35,125 nucleotides of DNA from positions 1-35,125 of the forward strand of contig NZ_JAHTKP010000071.1 in NCBI RefSeq assembly GCF_019192735.1, written 5' to 3'. The notes beneath the pieces are model-generated. The model was not told the DNA's origin and made no database searches. It was given only the letters and a program-made list of their open reading frames with translations. Positions within the stretch are counted from its first letter, which is position 1. Every line of letters begins with the position of its first letter. Below are positions 8,648 through 16,083 of the stretch, piece after piece. Source of the DNA: Kitasatospora aureofaciens. Its GTDB lineage: Bacteria; Actinomycetota; Actinomycetes; Streptomycetales; Streptomycetaceae. Position numbers and translations under genes: made by a program.

Positions 8648-8738
8648 GGTGGTCCCCCCAGCATGAGTCAGGCATGTCACGGAAGAATGGAGTACGGACG
8701 GAGGCAGCCGTCACCCCCACCTGCGGCCTCCCGAAGCG

Positions 8739-8744
8739 ACCCTA
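8739..8744 (-). promoter_or_regulatory. putative -10 element of paralogue B (TAGGGT)
   Basis: Minus-strand TAGGGT in the context CTTAGGGTC, about 92 nt before the ATG, matching the element before paralogue A. Confidence 0.45.
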
Positions 8745-8785
8745 AGCTCCCCGAGCCCCTGATCGTTCGGTCCCGGCCCACGGGC

Positions 8786-8801
8786 TACGCCAGACGTCCG
8801 A
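8786..8801 (-). promoter_or_regulatory. conserved upstream box shared with paralogue A
   Basis: TACGCCAGACGTCCGA is the second copy of the 16-bp box described at 6273-6288. It contains the palindromic core GACGTC. The 8648-8886 gap carries no gene. Confidence 0.5.
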
Positions 8802-8886
8802 CCGTCCGCACTCAGGATGGACGACCTGGACCGCACGCAATCACCACGCAACCTCCTCCCCGGTGGGCTTGACAGATCGTGGAGCT

Positions 8887-8916
8887 GGTGGGCCCGGTCC
8901 CGGGACCGGGCCCACC
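8887..8916 (-). terminator. perfect 30-bp palindrome, terminator of the permease remnant
   Basis: GGTGGGCCCGGTCCC (8887-8901) is followed directly by its exact reverse complement (8902-8916), giving a near-blunt hairpin with a minimal loop. It begins 3 nt beyond the stop codon of the minus-strand permease frame. Confidence 0.8.
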
Positions 8917-8919
8917 GCG

Positions 8920-10296
8920 TCAGTCCTGCGACAGGTCGCGCCGCCCGAACCCGGCCAGCCCCAGGGCGATCAGCCCGGCTGCGACGAGGGTGAGCACCGC
9001 GAGCGGCGTCCAGTCCATCGCCGCCGCCGGCAGCCGGGGCACGTGGCCGAACGGCGACAGCCGGTCCAGCCCCTCGGGGAACTTGAGCAGCGGCCCGAAG
9101 TACCCGATCACGAACGCGTACGCCGGGAGCAGCCAGGCCAGTTGGGTGGCGCGGGGCAGCCACCCGTACACGGCGGCGGCGAAACCCACCGTCACCCACT
9201 GGGCGGGCGCGAACGCCAGCGCCGCGCCGGTCAGGCGGAGGAACGCGCCCCCGTCGCCACTGGAGAGCGCCCCCGCGATGCCGAACCCGACGCCCGCCGC
9301 CAGCATCACGGCCGTCGAGCCGAGCAGCGCCGCCGCGACGTGCCCGCGCAGCCAGCCCGCCCGGGACACCCCGGTGGCGAGCACCGGTTCGGTCCGTCCG
9401 GCGGTCTCCTCGGCGCGCGGGCGCAGCATCGCCAGGACGGCGTAGACCGCGCCGACGACGGCCACCACGAGCATGGTGAGCGCGGCGAACGAGTCCGCCA
9501 GGGTGTGTCCGCCGAGCCGGGCCAGGGCGTCCTTGATCTGGCTGACGTCCTTGAGCATCGAGTCGGCGTTGCCGAGCAGCGAGCCGTACATCGCGCCGAG
9601 CAGCAGCAGCGCCGTCGCGAAGCCGCCGATCAGGCCGCGGTGCAGGCGCAGCGCGAAGCCGAGCGGGGTGCCGAGGGCGGGGCTGCCGACGGGCGGTCCG
9701 GGGCGGGCGGCGCGCAGGCCCGCGCCGACGTCCCGCCGGGTGCTCAGTGCGAACCCGGCCGCGCCGACGGCGGCGGTGAGCGCCAGAGCGGGCAGCAGCG
9801 GCCACCAGCGGTCGTCGACGAACGGGTAGGTGCGCTGGAGCCAGCCGATCGGGGAGGCCCAGGCGAGGCCGTTGTCGCCGGAGTCCCCGGCCGCCCGCAG
9901 TGCGTAGGCGGCGCCGAGCACGGCGAGCGCGAGGCCGGAGGCCGTCCGGGCGTGTGCGGTGACCTGGACGGTGACGGCGGCCACGGCGGCGAACAGCAGC
10001 CCGGCGGCGGTGAGCGCCGCGCCGTAGAGCAGGGCGCCGCCGGTGGTGAGGCCGGGGATGCCGAGGCCGGGCAGCCCGGCGGCCAGCAGCAGGCCGAGCG
10101 CGAGGTCGGCGGCGGCGGTGGCGAGCGCGGCGGCGAGGTGGGCGTGCCGGCCGACGGCGGCGGAGCGGACGAGTTCGGCGCGGCCGGTCTCCTCCTCGGC
10201 CCGGGTGTGCCGGGTGACGATCAGGATGCTCATGAGCCCGGCGAGGACGGCCATCAGGCCGAGCATGGCGCCCCAGGTGTAGTCGGCCAAGGGCAG
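8920..10296 (-). pseudogene. 5'-truncated ABC export permease (polyketide-antibiotic-exporter type)
   Basis: About 455 codons of a polytopic ABC-2-type permease remain. They match the exporters that usually accompany a separate ATPase in streptomycetes: SILIVTRHTRAEEETGRAELV near the new 5' end, a repeat of the motif in the second half (RPRAEETAGRTEPVLATGVSR), many hydrophobic helices, and a C-terminus ending GLAGFGRRDLSQD. Family members are about 530 residues and start with one more helix and an external loop. Here the recognisable sequence stops at about DYTWGAM (10264-10284), and further upstream the minus frame reads through a different gene's tail and the 41-bp repeats. No start codon with a ribosome site and no ATPase gene are present. 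I read it as a remnant left by a deletion. The frame is otherwise intact, so decay looks recent. A shortened but expressed form cannot be excluded. Confidence 0.7.
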
Positions 10297-10491
10297 CCGG
10301 ACGCGGTCGCGGCGCACGGCGGCACCGCCCGGCTGGGCCGGCTCGCGGAGAGCGCCGAGTTCTTCGAGTTCATGATCGAGGAGCTGCACGGCATGCTCGG
10401 CCGCTGGCGGGTCGAGAAGGCCCGGCGGGCCGCCCGGGCCGAGCAAGCTGAGCGGGCCGAGCAGGGGTCCGCCCAGGCCGAGCAGGGGTAG
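10285..10491 (+). pseudogene. 3' fragment of a GbsR/MarR-type regulator
   Basis: The plus frame encodes the last ~65 residues of a regulator (AESAEFFEFMIEELHGML, then GRWRVEKARRAARAEQ) ending at TAG 10489-10491. In full-length streptomycete GbsR/MarR proteins a similar helix (A-E-x-x-E-F-F-E-F) closes the dimerisation region after the winged helix. Here the winged helix is missing: upstream of about 10285 the frame is only the antisense of the permease. Such regulators are often divergent from an ATPase-permease pair, so one deletion removing the permease 5' end, the ATPase and the regulator 5' end explains the present layout. The C-terminal codons lie in the first copy of the 41-bp repeat. 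Confidence 0.6.
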
Positions 10492-10578
10492 CGCAGGCCG
10501 AGCAGGGGTCCGCCCAGGCCGAGCAGGGGTAGCGCAGGCCGAGCAGGGGTCCGCCCAGGCCGAGCAGGGGTAGCGCAG
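10456..10578. repeat. three exact tandem copies of a 41-bp unit spanning a stop codon
   Basis: Copies at 10456-10496, 10497-10537 and 10538-10578 are identical. Each unit contains two sub-copies of GCCGAGCAGGGGT and one in-register TAG. The first unit encodes the C-terminus and stop of the regulator fragment; the other two are downstream copies that keep the stop. There are no spacers between units, so this is not CRISPR-like. Confidence 0.95.
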
Positions 10579-10646
10579 GGTGCCACAACCGTCCCCGGAA
10601 CGAGGGGACTTCGCGCAAGGCCGCCCCACGCGACGGCCGGCTGCGC

Positions 10647-10652
10647 TACCAC
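10647..10652 (+). promoter_or_regulatory. putative -10 for a leaderless DUF5954-like mRNA
   Basis: TACCAC sits 7 nt before the ATG at 10660, and no Shine-Dalgarno precedes that ATG. Spacing and sequence fit leaderless transcription starting at the A of ATG, although the last base of the hexamer is off consensus. Confidence 0.35.
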
Positions 10653-10659
10653 TGGCCGC

Positions 10660-11700
10660 ATGGACGACGACGCGGTGCCGTTTCCCGACCACCTCACCAT
10701 CCGGGTCACCCACACCGACGACCCGGTCTCCGCCGTGGCCGGCCTGGAGGCCTGGGAATCGCGCGGACGCTACCCGAACCTGCTGATGATGCCGCCGGTC
10801 TTCGGCGCGCTGGAGCGCACCCCCGAGGGCGCCTGGCGGATCCTCGGCTTCCACAACACCACCCCGCAGACCGCCCGGGACGACCTCGGCCACACCTTCC
10901 GCTGCTGGGCGAACAGCGAACCCGGCGGTCGCTGGGAGGCCCCCTGGGACATCACCGACGAGGAGCGCGCCGCCTACACCGCCGCCTACGAGCGGCTGGA
11001 GTGGGAGAAGCTCGACGAACTGACCGTCGCCGGGCGGCAGTACCGGATCTTCCGCGCCGAACAGGTGCTGCGCGGCGGACCCGACGGCGTCGAACCGCCG
11101 CGCCCCACCGACCCCGACCCGGCGCCCGTCGGCCAGGGGCACCGGGCGCCCTCGCGGGTCGACGGCTACGTGATCGACCCGGCCGCGGCGGTCACCCTGG
11201 TCGACGGCATCGTGCGGCTGGACCTGATGAGCCTGGTGCCGACCGGCCGGTTCATCACCGAGGAGGTCCGCGCCGACGCCCGGCTCGCCTCCGCGCAGTA
11301 CCCCAACGTCCTCGTCCTGCCCGTGCATTGCGCCGTCGCCGAACAGCGGGACGGGCGGTGGGGCCCGATGACCGGCGCCTGCGAGACCCCGCAGGCAGCA
11401 CGCGACAGCCTCGCCGCCTACCTGCGGGAGTTCGCGCCGATGCTGAACCCGGGCCTCGACGAGGAGGAGCTCGCCGCGTACGCGGAGGCCGCCGACCGGC
11501 TGGACGCCTCCCGCGCGAACACCGTCGAGGCGGCCGGGCGGCGGTTCCAGCTGGTGCGCGTCGAGCCCGTGGTCCGGCTCGGCCCGGACGGGCCGGAGCT
11601 GCCGCGCGCCTCGGACCTGGACCCGGACCCGCCGATCAGGGTGCAGGAGGAGCGGGAGCGGGCGGCGGGGTGGGTGCCGGAGGACGACGAGGAAGACTGA
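10660..11700 (+). CDS. DUF5954-like protein with two internal repeats
   Basis: A 346-residue soluble, acidic protein with no signal or membrane segment. It consists of two homologous halves offset by about 176 residues. YPNLLMMPPVFGALE (38) aligns with YPNVLVLPVHCAVAE (214). GAWRILGFHNTTPQTARDDL aligns with GRWGPMTGACETPQAARDSL. GRQYRIFRAEQVLRGGPDG aligns with GRRFQLVRVEPVVRLGPDG, and each half closes with a Pro/Asp-rich segment. The pattern, especially the repeated FRIVR-type strand followed by GPDGPEPPR, resembles the streptomycete family DUF5954, whose function is unknown. The ATG at 10660 is taken as leaderless. The stop lies inside a four-copy 14-bp repeat and a bidirectional terminator follows. 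Confidence 0.75.
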   Translation: MDDDAVPFPDHLTIRVTHTDDPVSAVAGLEAWESRGRYPNLLMMPPVFGALERTPEGAWRILGFHNTTPQTARDDLGHTFRCWANSEPGGRWEAPWDITDEERAAYTAAYERLEWEKLDELTVAGRQYRIFRAEQVLRGGPDGVEPPRPTDPDPAPVGQGHRAPSRVDGYVIDPAAAVTLVDGIVRLDLMSLVPTGRFITEEVRADARLASAQYPNVLVLPVHCAVAEQRDGRWGPMTGACETPQAARDSLAAYLREFAPMLNPGLDEEELAAYAEAADRLDASRANTVEAAGRRFQLVRVEPVVRLGPDGPELPRASDLDPDPPIRVQEERERAAGWVPEDDEED

Positions 11701-11751
11701 GCTCCGAGGACTGAGTTCCGAGGACTGAGCTTCGTGGACTGAGCTTTGTGG
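11696..11751. repeat. four tandem 14-bp units spanning a stop codon
   Basis: Units ACTGAGCTCCGAGG (11696-11709), ACTGAGTTCCGAGG (11710-11723), ACTGAGCTTCGTGG (11724-11737) and ACTGAGCTTTGTGG (11738-11751). Every unit contains TGA; the first is the real stop of the DUF5954-like gene. Divergence increases along the array. Confidence 0.9.
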
Positions 11752-11756
11752 AACGG

Positions 11757-11796
11757 CCGTGCGGCCCGGCCCCGTTGACGAGGCCGGGCCGCACGG
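11757..11796. terminator. bidirectional hairpin between convergent genes
   Basis: A 15-bp perfect stem, CCGTGCGGCCCGGCC (11757-11771) with its complement at 11782-11796, and a 10-nt loop. It lies between the ends of the DUF5954-like gene and the transglycosylase gene. Confidence 0.85.
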
Positions 11797-11805
11797 TGTG
11801 GTGCG

Positions 11806-13287
11806 TCAGTGGCGGGACGGGGTCGCCGAGGGGGAGACGGTGGCGCTGGGCGTCGTGGTCGCCGTCGCGCTCGGGGTGGCCGTGGGCGTCGCGGTGGCGC
11901 AGCCGGGAGCGGTGGGGGTCGCCGTCGGGGTGCCGCTCGGCGTGGCCGTCGGGGACGGGGTGCCGGTCGGGGTGGCGGTGCCGGTCGGGGACGGGGAGCC
12001 CGTGGCCGTGGCGGTCGGGCTCGGGCAGGCCGTCGGCGTGCCGCTCGGGGTGGCCGTGGGCGTTGCGGTCGGGGTGGCCGTCGGGGACGGCGTGCCGGTC
12101 GGGGTGGCGCTCGGCGAGGGCGAGCCGGTGGGCGTCGGCGTGGCCGTCGGGGACGGCGCCGCCGTCGGGCTCGGGTTCGGGCCGGTCGTCGGCTGAGGGG
12201 TCGTCGGCTGCGCGGTCGGCGTCGGCGTGGTGGGAGCCGTGGGCGTGCCGGGCGTGGTCGGCTGGGCGCTCGGCGAGGGCTGCGGCTGGACCGGGGTCGG
12301 CATGCCGGTGGTGGTGCCGCTGCCGGGGGTGCTCCCCGTGGTGACACCGGTGCCCGTCGTGATCCCGGTGGACGTCCCCGGCAGCGGGAAGGGCGGGAAC
12401 AGGGGGGACAGCGGGGCCGGGCGGTCCGGAGAGGTCGTCACCGAGCCGCTGCCGAAGTGGGCCATCCAGTTCTTGACGGTCCGCAGGTACTCGCCCGAGT
12501 AGTTGTAGCTGAGGATCGCCCGGTCGAGCTGTGCCGGGTCGGACAGGTCGCGGCCGTTCGCGCACAGGTAGCGGCCGGCGGCCTCGGCGGCGTCGAAGAT
12601 GTTGTTGGGGTCGGCCTTGCCCTTGCCGGTGGTGTCCACGCCCCAGGTTGCCCAGGTGGACGGGATGAACTGCATCGGCCCGACCGCGCGGTCCCAGCGG
12701 GAGTCGCCGTCGTAGCGTCCGCCGTCGGTGTCCGGGATCGCGGCGTTACCGCCGGTGCCGTCGAGCACCGGGCCGAGGATCGGGCGGAAGGTCGTGCCGG
12801 CGGCGTCCACGTGGCCGCCGTCGGCCTGGCCGGACTCGACCTGGCCGATCCCGGCGAGCAGTTGCCAGGGCAGGTGGCAGCCCGGCGAGCGGGTCGCGAG
12901 CGAGGCTTCGGCCTGGCGGTAGGCCGCGAAGACGGTTGCGGGCAGGGCCGGACCGGTGGCGGCGAACGGCCCGGTGGAGGGCACGCCGGGCTGGGCGCCG
13001 GGCGGCTGCGGCGGCGAGACGGTGCCACCGCCGTCGGCCGGTATGCCGGTGCCGGGTGCGGTGCCGGTGGCCTGGCCGCTGCCGGGCACGCCAGGGGTGG
13101 CGGCTGTGCCGCCGTCACCGGCCTGCGCCGTCACGGCGTCGGCGGCGGCGACCGGGGCCAGCCCGAGGCCCGTCATCTGCGAACCGGTCAGGGCCGCGAG
13201 GGCGGTGAACGCCGCCGTCGTGCCCGTGACCCGCTTGCCGAGCCGTACCTTGCGCCCACTGTCCGCGCTGCCGAACCTCGCCGCCAT
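11806..13287 (-). CDS. secreted lytic transglycosylase with long Pro/Thr tail
   Basis: A 493-residue secreted muralytic enzyme. ATG 13287 has GGAGGGG 6 nt upstream. An N-terminal basic region and hydrophobic helix (residues 13-48) act as signal. Residues ~118-280 form an SLT/MltB-type transglycosylase domain. Catalytic Glu151 is in LAGIGQVESGQ, followed by AVGPMQFIPSTW (the GxMQFxPSTW signature), YLCANGRD and LSYNYSGEYLRTV. Cys137 and Cys242 could form a disulphide. Residues ~300-493 are a Pro/Thr/Ser/Ala repeat (PTATPTATPTG style), probably a disordered, possibly O-glycosylated wall-spanning tail. Two cysteines interrupt that tail (TACPSP and APGCAT), which is unusual. The enzyme cleaves peptidoglycan glycan strands and would act in wall remodelling. 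A perfect palindrome 60-80 nt upstream of the start may regulate it. Confidence 0.88.
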   Translation of the reverse strand: MAARFGSADSGRKVRLGKRVTGTTAAFTALAALTGSQMTGLGLAPVAAADAVTAQAGDGGTAATPGVPGSGQATGTAPGTGIPADGGGTVSPPQPPGAQPGVPSTGPFAATGPALPATVFAAYRQAEASLATRSPGCHLPWQLLAGIGQVESGQADGGHVDAAGTTFRPILGPVLDGTGGNAAIPDTDGGRYDGDSRWDRAVGPMQFIPSTWATWGVDTTGKGKADPNNIFDAAEAAGRYLCANGRDLSDPAQLDRAILSYNYSGEYLRTVKNWMAHFGSGSVTTSPDRPAPLSPLFPPFPLPGTSTGITTGTGVTTGSTPGSGTTTGMPTPVQPQPSPSAQPTTPGTPTAPTTPTPTAQPTTPQPTTGPNPSPTAAPSPTATPTPTGSPSPSATPTGTPSPTATPTATPTATPSGTPTACPSPTATATGSPSPTGTATPTGTPSPTATPSGTPTATPTAPGCATATPTATPSATATTTPSATVSPSATPSRH

Positions 13288-13316
13288 GCCGTGCCCCTCC
13301 CCGTCGCCGTTCGGCC

Positions 13317-13367
13317 GTCCCGAGAACCGGAATCGTCCCGAGCATCGTCTCGGGAACCGTCCCGAGA
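13317..13367 (-). promoter_or_regulatory. perfect palindrome plus repeated half-sites upstream of the transglycosylase
   Basis: TCTCGGGA and TCCCGAGA (13348-13355 and 13360-13367) form a perfect inverted repeat around ACCG. Further TCCCGAG copies occur at 13318-13324 and 13336-13342. The cluster lies 30-80 nt before the ATG, so it could be an operator or an mRNA hairpin. A second hairpin (ATCCCG, loop CCGC, CGGGAT) is at 13419-13434. I saw no ydaO-type riboswitch landmarks. Confidence 0.5.
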
Positions 13368-13834
13368 TCGCCCCGATAACGGACGGGCCGTCATCATCGT
13401 GCCTGCTGTGAATGACGAATCCCGCCGCCGGGATGATTAGTATCACGACGATCCGACAGGACCAGGGTGTCAACGAGGCGGCCAGGAGCCCACCGAAAGG
13501 TGAATGCGCCACTTCCCGTGCCCTTGACGGGGATTGGGCGTGCGCGTTCGGAGGCGATGCGGGCGGACCCAGGGGGGCGAAGAGGCGGCCGGGGTCGCGG
13601 GGGTGGTACGTGCGCGGTCTTCCGGGCGCCCCGGCGCCGCCCGCCGTCCACCGGGCCTGACCTGCCCGGATTGCGGACACCAGGGGCCTCTCCTCCTACC
13701 AGGGCGGGCGCGCCGGCGCCAGGCTTTGGCTCCAACTGGGCCCTGGACGGGTGATGTTGTGGTGAAAGTGGGCATGCCAGTGTGCCCCGCCCGGCATGCT
13801 GTGCCCCGTGACCGTGTGGATGGAGGCCCGGATT
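13368..13834. other. gene-poor intergenic region
   Basis: About 470 bp between the divergent transglycosylase gene and the next plus-strand gene. It holds the small hairpin at 13419-13434 and a relatively AT-rich patch (GATTAGTATCACGA, 13435-13448) that could carry the transglycosylase promoter. Open frames here are antisense or low-quality; I see no convincing gene. Confidence 0.5.
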
Positions 13835-14218
13835 GTGAGCGCGAACCTGCCGGAGATCGTCGCCGGGGGGCCGGTGGTCCTGCCGGCACCCCCGAGAGTG
13901 GTCGACGACCTGGCCCGGGACCTGGCCCAGGCGGCCGCTGCCGTCCGGGCGGTGTCCCGGGTCGGCCGGAGCGGGGGTGACGTCGCCGTGGCCGCGTACA
14001 CCGCCGTGGTGTGCACAGGCCGTTCGGCGGCGCGGGCGCTGGAGGAGGCCGCCGCCTGGTGTCGGCAGGCGCCCGGGGCCGAGGTGCACTCGCTCGCCTG
14101 GGCCCGCGTGCCGGGGCACCGGGACGACGTCTACGAGTACCGCGTCACGCTGGCCGTCAGCTTCCCCGACGACGAGACGGGCGAGCACTGCGGGGACACG
14201 CACCACGCCCCGCGGTGA
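13835..14218 (+). CDS. small hypothetical actinobacterial protein
   Basis: A 127-residue protein read from GTG 13835, preceded by GGAGG (13822-13826) with 8 nt spacing. The frame stays open to an ATG at 13796, which has no ribosome site. The N-terminal half is helical and Ala/Val-rich (VVDDLARDLAQAAAAVRAVSRVG); the C-terminal half is more polar and could be beta-strand-rich (VYEYRVTLAVSFPDDETGEHCG). There is no signal peptide, membrane helix or recognised motif. Codon bias supports a real gene. I do not recognise the family. It is flanked by the gene-poor region upstream and repeats downstream, so it appears monocistronic. Confidence 0.55.
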   Translation: MSANLPEIVAGGPVVLPAPPRVVDDLARDLAQAAAAVRAVSRVGRSGGDVAVAAYTAVVCTGRSAARALEEAAAWCRQAPGAEVHSLAWARVPGHRDDVYEYRVTLAVSFPDDETGEHCGDTHHAPR

Positions 14219-14232
14219 CGCCGTAGGACCAC

Positions 14233-14249
14233 CCCCATGGATCATGGGG
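14233..14249. promoter_or_regulatory. short perfect inverted repeat
   Basis: CCCCATG, loop GAT, CATGGGG. It starts 14 nt after the stop of the preceding gene and could be a weak terminator or a protein-binding palindrome. Confidence 0.35.
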
Positions 14250-14285
14250 ATGCGAACGATCTGACGAACACTTCCTCCGGTCATC

Positions 14286-14327
14286 ATTCCAGCGACGGTG
14301 CGTCCGATTCCAGCGACGGTGCTTCCG
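14286..14327. repeat. 21-bp tandem duplication, intergenic
   Basis: Two copies (14286-14306 and 14307-14327) share the core ATTCCAGCGACGGTGC and differ at one position. They lie between convergent genes; no function is evident. Confidence 0.75.
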
Positions 14328-14383
14328 GACCGCGCGAACTCTCCCGCCCCGCCGCCGCCTTCGCCTGGCTCCGCACGCGGTGG

Positions 14384-14420
14384 GGCGCCCGCTGACCGTT
14401 GCCTTGGGTCAGCGGGCGCC
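14384..14420 (-). terminator. hairpin terminator after the aminopeptidase gene
   Basis: A 14-bp perfect stem, GGCGCCCGCTGACC (14384-14397) with its complement at 14407-14420, and a 9-nt loop. It lies 24 nt beyond the stop codon on the minus strand. Confidence 0.8.
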
Positions 14421-14444
14421 GGCCTCGCTCAACTTGCTTCTTTC

Positions 14445-15989
14445 TCAACCGGCCTGCGGGGAAGGGCAGGTGAGGTCGTGCTCGGGGGCACGGTCGTCCA
14501 GCAGGTAGCGCTCGACCACGTCGGTGACGCAGGTGTTGGACGTGGGGTACTGGCCGTGGTCGCCGTTCCCGGCGACGGTGACCAGCCGCGAGCCGCGCAG
14601 CGCGCGGTGGGCGCCGAGGGCGGCCTCGTAGTACGTCGCCGGGTCGTGCACCGAGTTGAGCATCAGGACCGGCGGCAGGTGCGCGCCGGTCACCTTGACC
14701 TGCGGCCCGGGGGCCGTCGGCCAGGACGCGCAGACCGCGCTGAAGGCGAGCGTCCGGGCGCCGACCAGCGGCCAGTGCGCGGCGTTCTCGGCGCCGCGTT
14801 CGATCCAGGTGTCCATGTCCTTGGTCCACGGGGTGTCGGCGCAGGTCACCGAGAAGAACTCGGCGAGGAACTCCGGGCTGAGGTAGTGGCCGAACACCTG
14901 CCCGGCCATGGCCTTGGCCGCCGGGTCGGCCCCCTGCCAGTTGTCGACGGCGGTCAACGCCTGGGCGAGGAACGGGAAGTTGGCCTCCTCGTAGATCACC
15001 CCGATCGCGCCGTTGTCCAACTGGTTGGGGCCGATGGTCAGCGTGCCCTCGGTGATCGGGTTGTCGTGCAGCGCGGCGCGGCGCTGCTCCCAGCGGGCCT
15101 GCACCTCCGCCGGGGTCGAGCCCCAGTGGTAGGTGCTGTTGCGGGCCGCCAGCCAGGGCACGAAGTCCTCGTCGAAGCGGCGCTGGAAGCTCATCGGCTG
15201 GCCCAGCTCGAAGTTCTCCCAGGTGCCCTCGAAGCCGACGTTGCTGTCCAGCACCATCCGCTCGACCCGGTGCGGGAAGAGCGTCCCGTAGTAGGCGCCG
15301 ATCATCGAGGCGTAGGACGGGCCGTAGTAGCTGAGCTTCTTCTCGCCGAGCAGTGAGCGGAACAGGTCGATGTCGTGGGCCGTCTGCTCGGTGGTCAGGT
15401 AGGGCAGCAGGTCGCCGCTGTGCTCCTGGCAACTGGCGGCCAGCTTCTGCGCGTTGGCGACGACGCGGTCGATCGCCTCGGGGGACTGGTCGCGGTAGTC
15501 GCCGGCCAGGAACTCCTGGAACTCCTCCGGGGTCTGGCACACCGCCCGGGTGCTCCGGCCCACCCCGCGCTGGTCGAAGCTCACGATGTCGTACGCGGCG
15601 CCGACCTTGGGGGCCGACGTGGCCAGGCCGGCCGGGCGCAGCAGGCCCGACGCGCCGGGCCCGCCGGCGGCCATCAGCAGCGTGCCCTTGCGCTGGGCCG
15701 GGTCGCCGGCGCGGTGCCGGGACACGGCGATGGTCAGGTCGGCCCCGGTGCCCGGGTGGTGCCAGTCGCGGGGGACGGCCATGGTGGCGCACTCCAGCGC
15801 GGGCTGCCCGGCGCACGGCTGCCAGTCGAGGGTCTGGTGGCTGTAGCGGGCCGGGGCGGCCTCGGCGTCGCCGGGGTTCCGGGCGCCGTCCGGCGCGGCG
15901 CTCGCCGTGGTGGGCAGGGCGAGGCCGGCCAGGACGGCGGCGGCGATTGCGAGGGCGGCGCGGCGGGTACGGGGTGCTGATGTCTTCAC
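14445..15989 (-). CDS. secreted alpha/beta-hydrolase, tripeptidyl-aminopeptidase (SlpD/E, TAP) type
   Basis: A 514-residue secreted serine peptidase. The GTG at 15989 precedes a good signal peptide (KTSAPRTRRAALAIAAAVL, ending TTASAA); the longer frame upstream does not look coding. Landmarks are the oxyanion-hole GGPGASG (109-115), DQRGVGRS (139-146), the nucleophile elbow YYGPSYASM with Ser225, and a C-terminal TAP-like domain with the probable catalytic Asp449 (SVHDPATYYEAA) and His478 (GNGDHGQY). In family members such as SlpD/SlpE and Tap of streptomycetes the enzyme removes N-terminal di- or tripeptides from extracellular peptides. The substrate here is inferred from family only. The elbow reads G-P-S-Y-A, whereas most homologues have G-x-S-Y-G. 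Confidence 0.88.
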   Translation of the reverse strand: MKTSAPRTRRAALAIAAAVLAGLALPTTASAAPDGARNPGDAEAAPARYSHQTLDWQPCAGQPALECATMAVPRDWHHPGTGADLTIAVSRHRAGDPAQRKGTLLMAAGGPGASGLLRPAGLATSAPKVGAAYDIVSFDQRGVGRSTRAVCQTPEEFQEFLAGDYRDQSPEAIDRVVANAQKLAASCQEHSGDLLPYLTTEQTAHDIDLFRSLLGEKKLSYYGPSYASMIGAYYGTLFPHRVERMVLDSNVGFEGTWENFELGQPMSFQRRFDEDFVPWLAARNSTYHWGSTPAEVQARWEQRRAALHDNPITEGTLTIGPNQLDNGAIGVIYEEANFPFLAQALTAVDNWQGADPAAKAMAGQVFGHYLSPEFLAEFFSVTCADTPWTKDMDTWIERGAENAAHWPLVGARTLAFSAVCASWPTAPGPQVKVTGAHLPPVLMLNSVHDPATYYEAALGAHRALRGSRLVTVAGNGDHGQYPTSNTCVTDVVERYLLDDRAPEHDLTCPSPQAG

Positions 15990-16083
15990 GGGAACGATCC
16001 TGTCCGAGCCGCGCCTGACGGTCGATCGCGTGCGCTTCCGTATTGGGGGTGGTGCTGGGTACACCCCCGAACGGGCGCGGGCG

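Noticed and set aside
8863..10491. 542-codon plus-strand frame covering the permease region
   Set aside because: Only the last ~65 codons look like a real protein (regulator tail). The rest is antisense to the permease.
10456..10578. CRISPR-like array
   Set aside because: The units are directly adjacent with no unique spacers, and no cas genes are present.
11806..12400. Plus-strand valine/glycine repeat protein opposite the PT tail
   Set aside because: It is the complement of the Pro/Thr repeat. The minus-strand frame has a signal peptide, an enzyme domain and a ribosome site.
13288..13450. ydaO/c-di-AMP riboswitch upstream of the transglycosylase
   Set aside because: Such riboswitches often precede streptomycete wall hydrolases, but I could not find the conserved core; only simple palindromes are present.
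14284..15816. 510-codon minus-strand frame overlapping the aminopeptidase gene
   Set aside because: It is in a different frame from the hydrolase, is Arg/Gly/Pro-rich and has no motifs.
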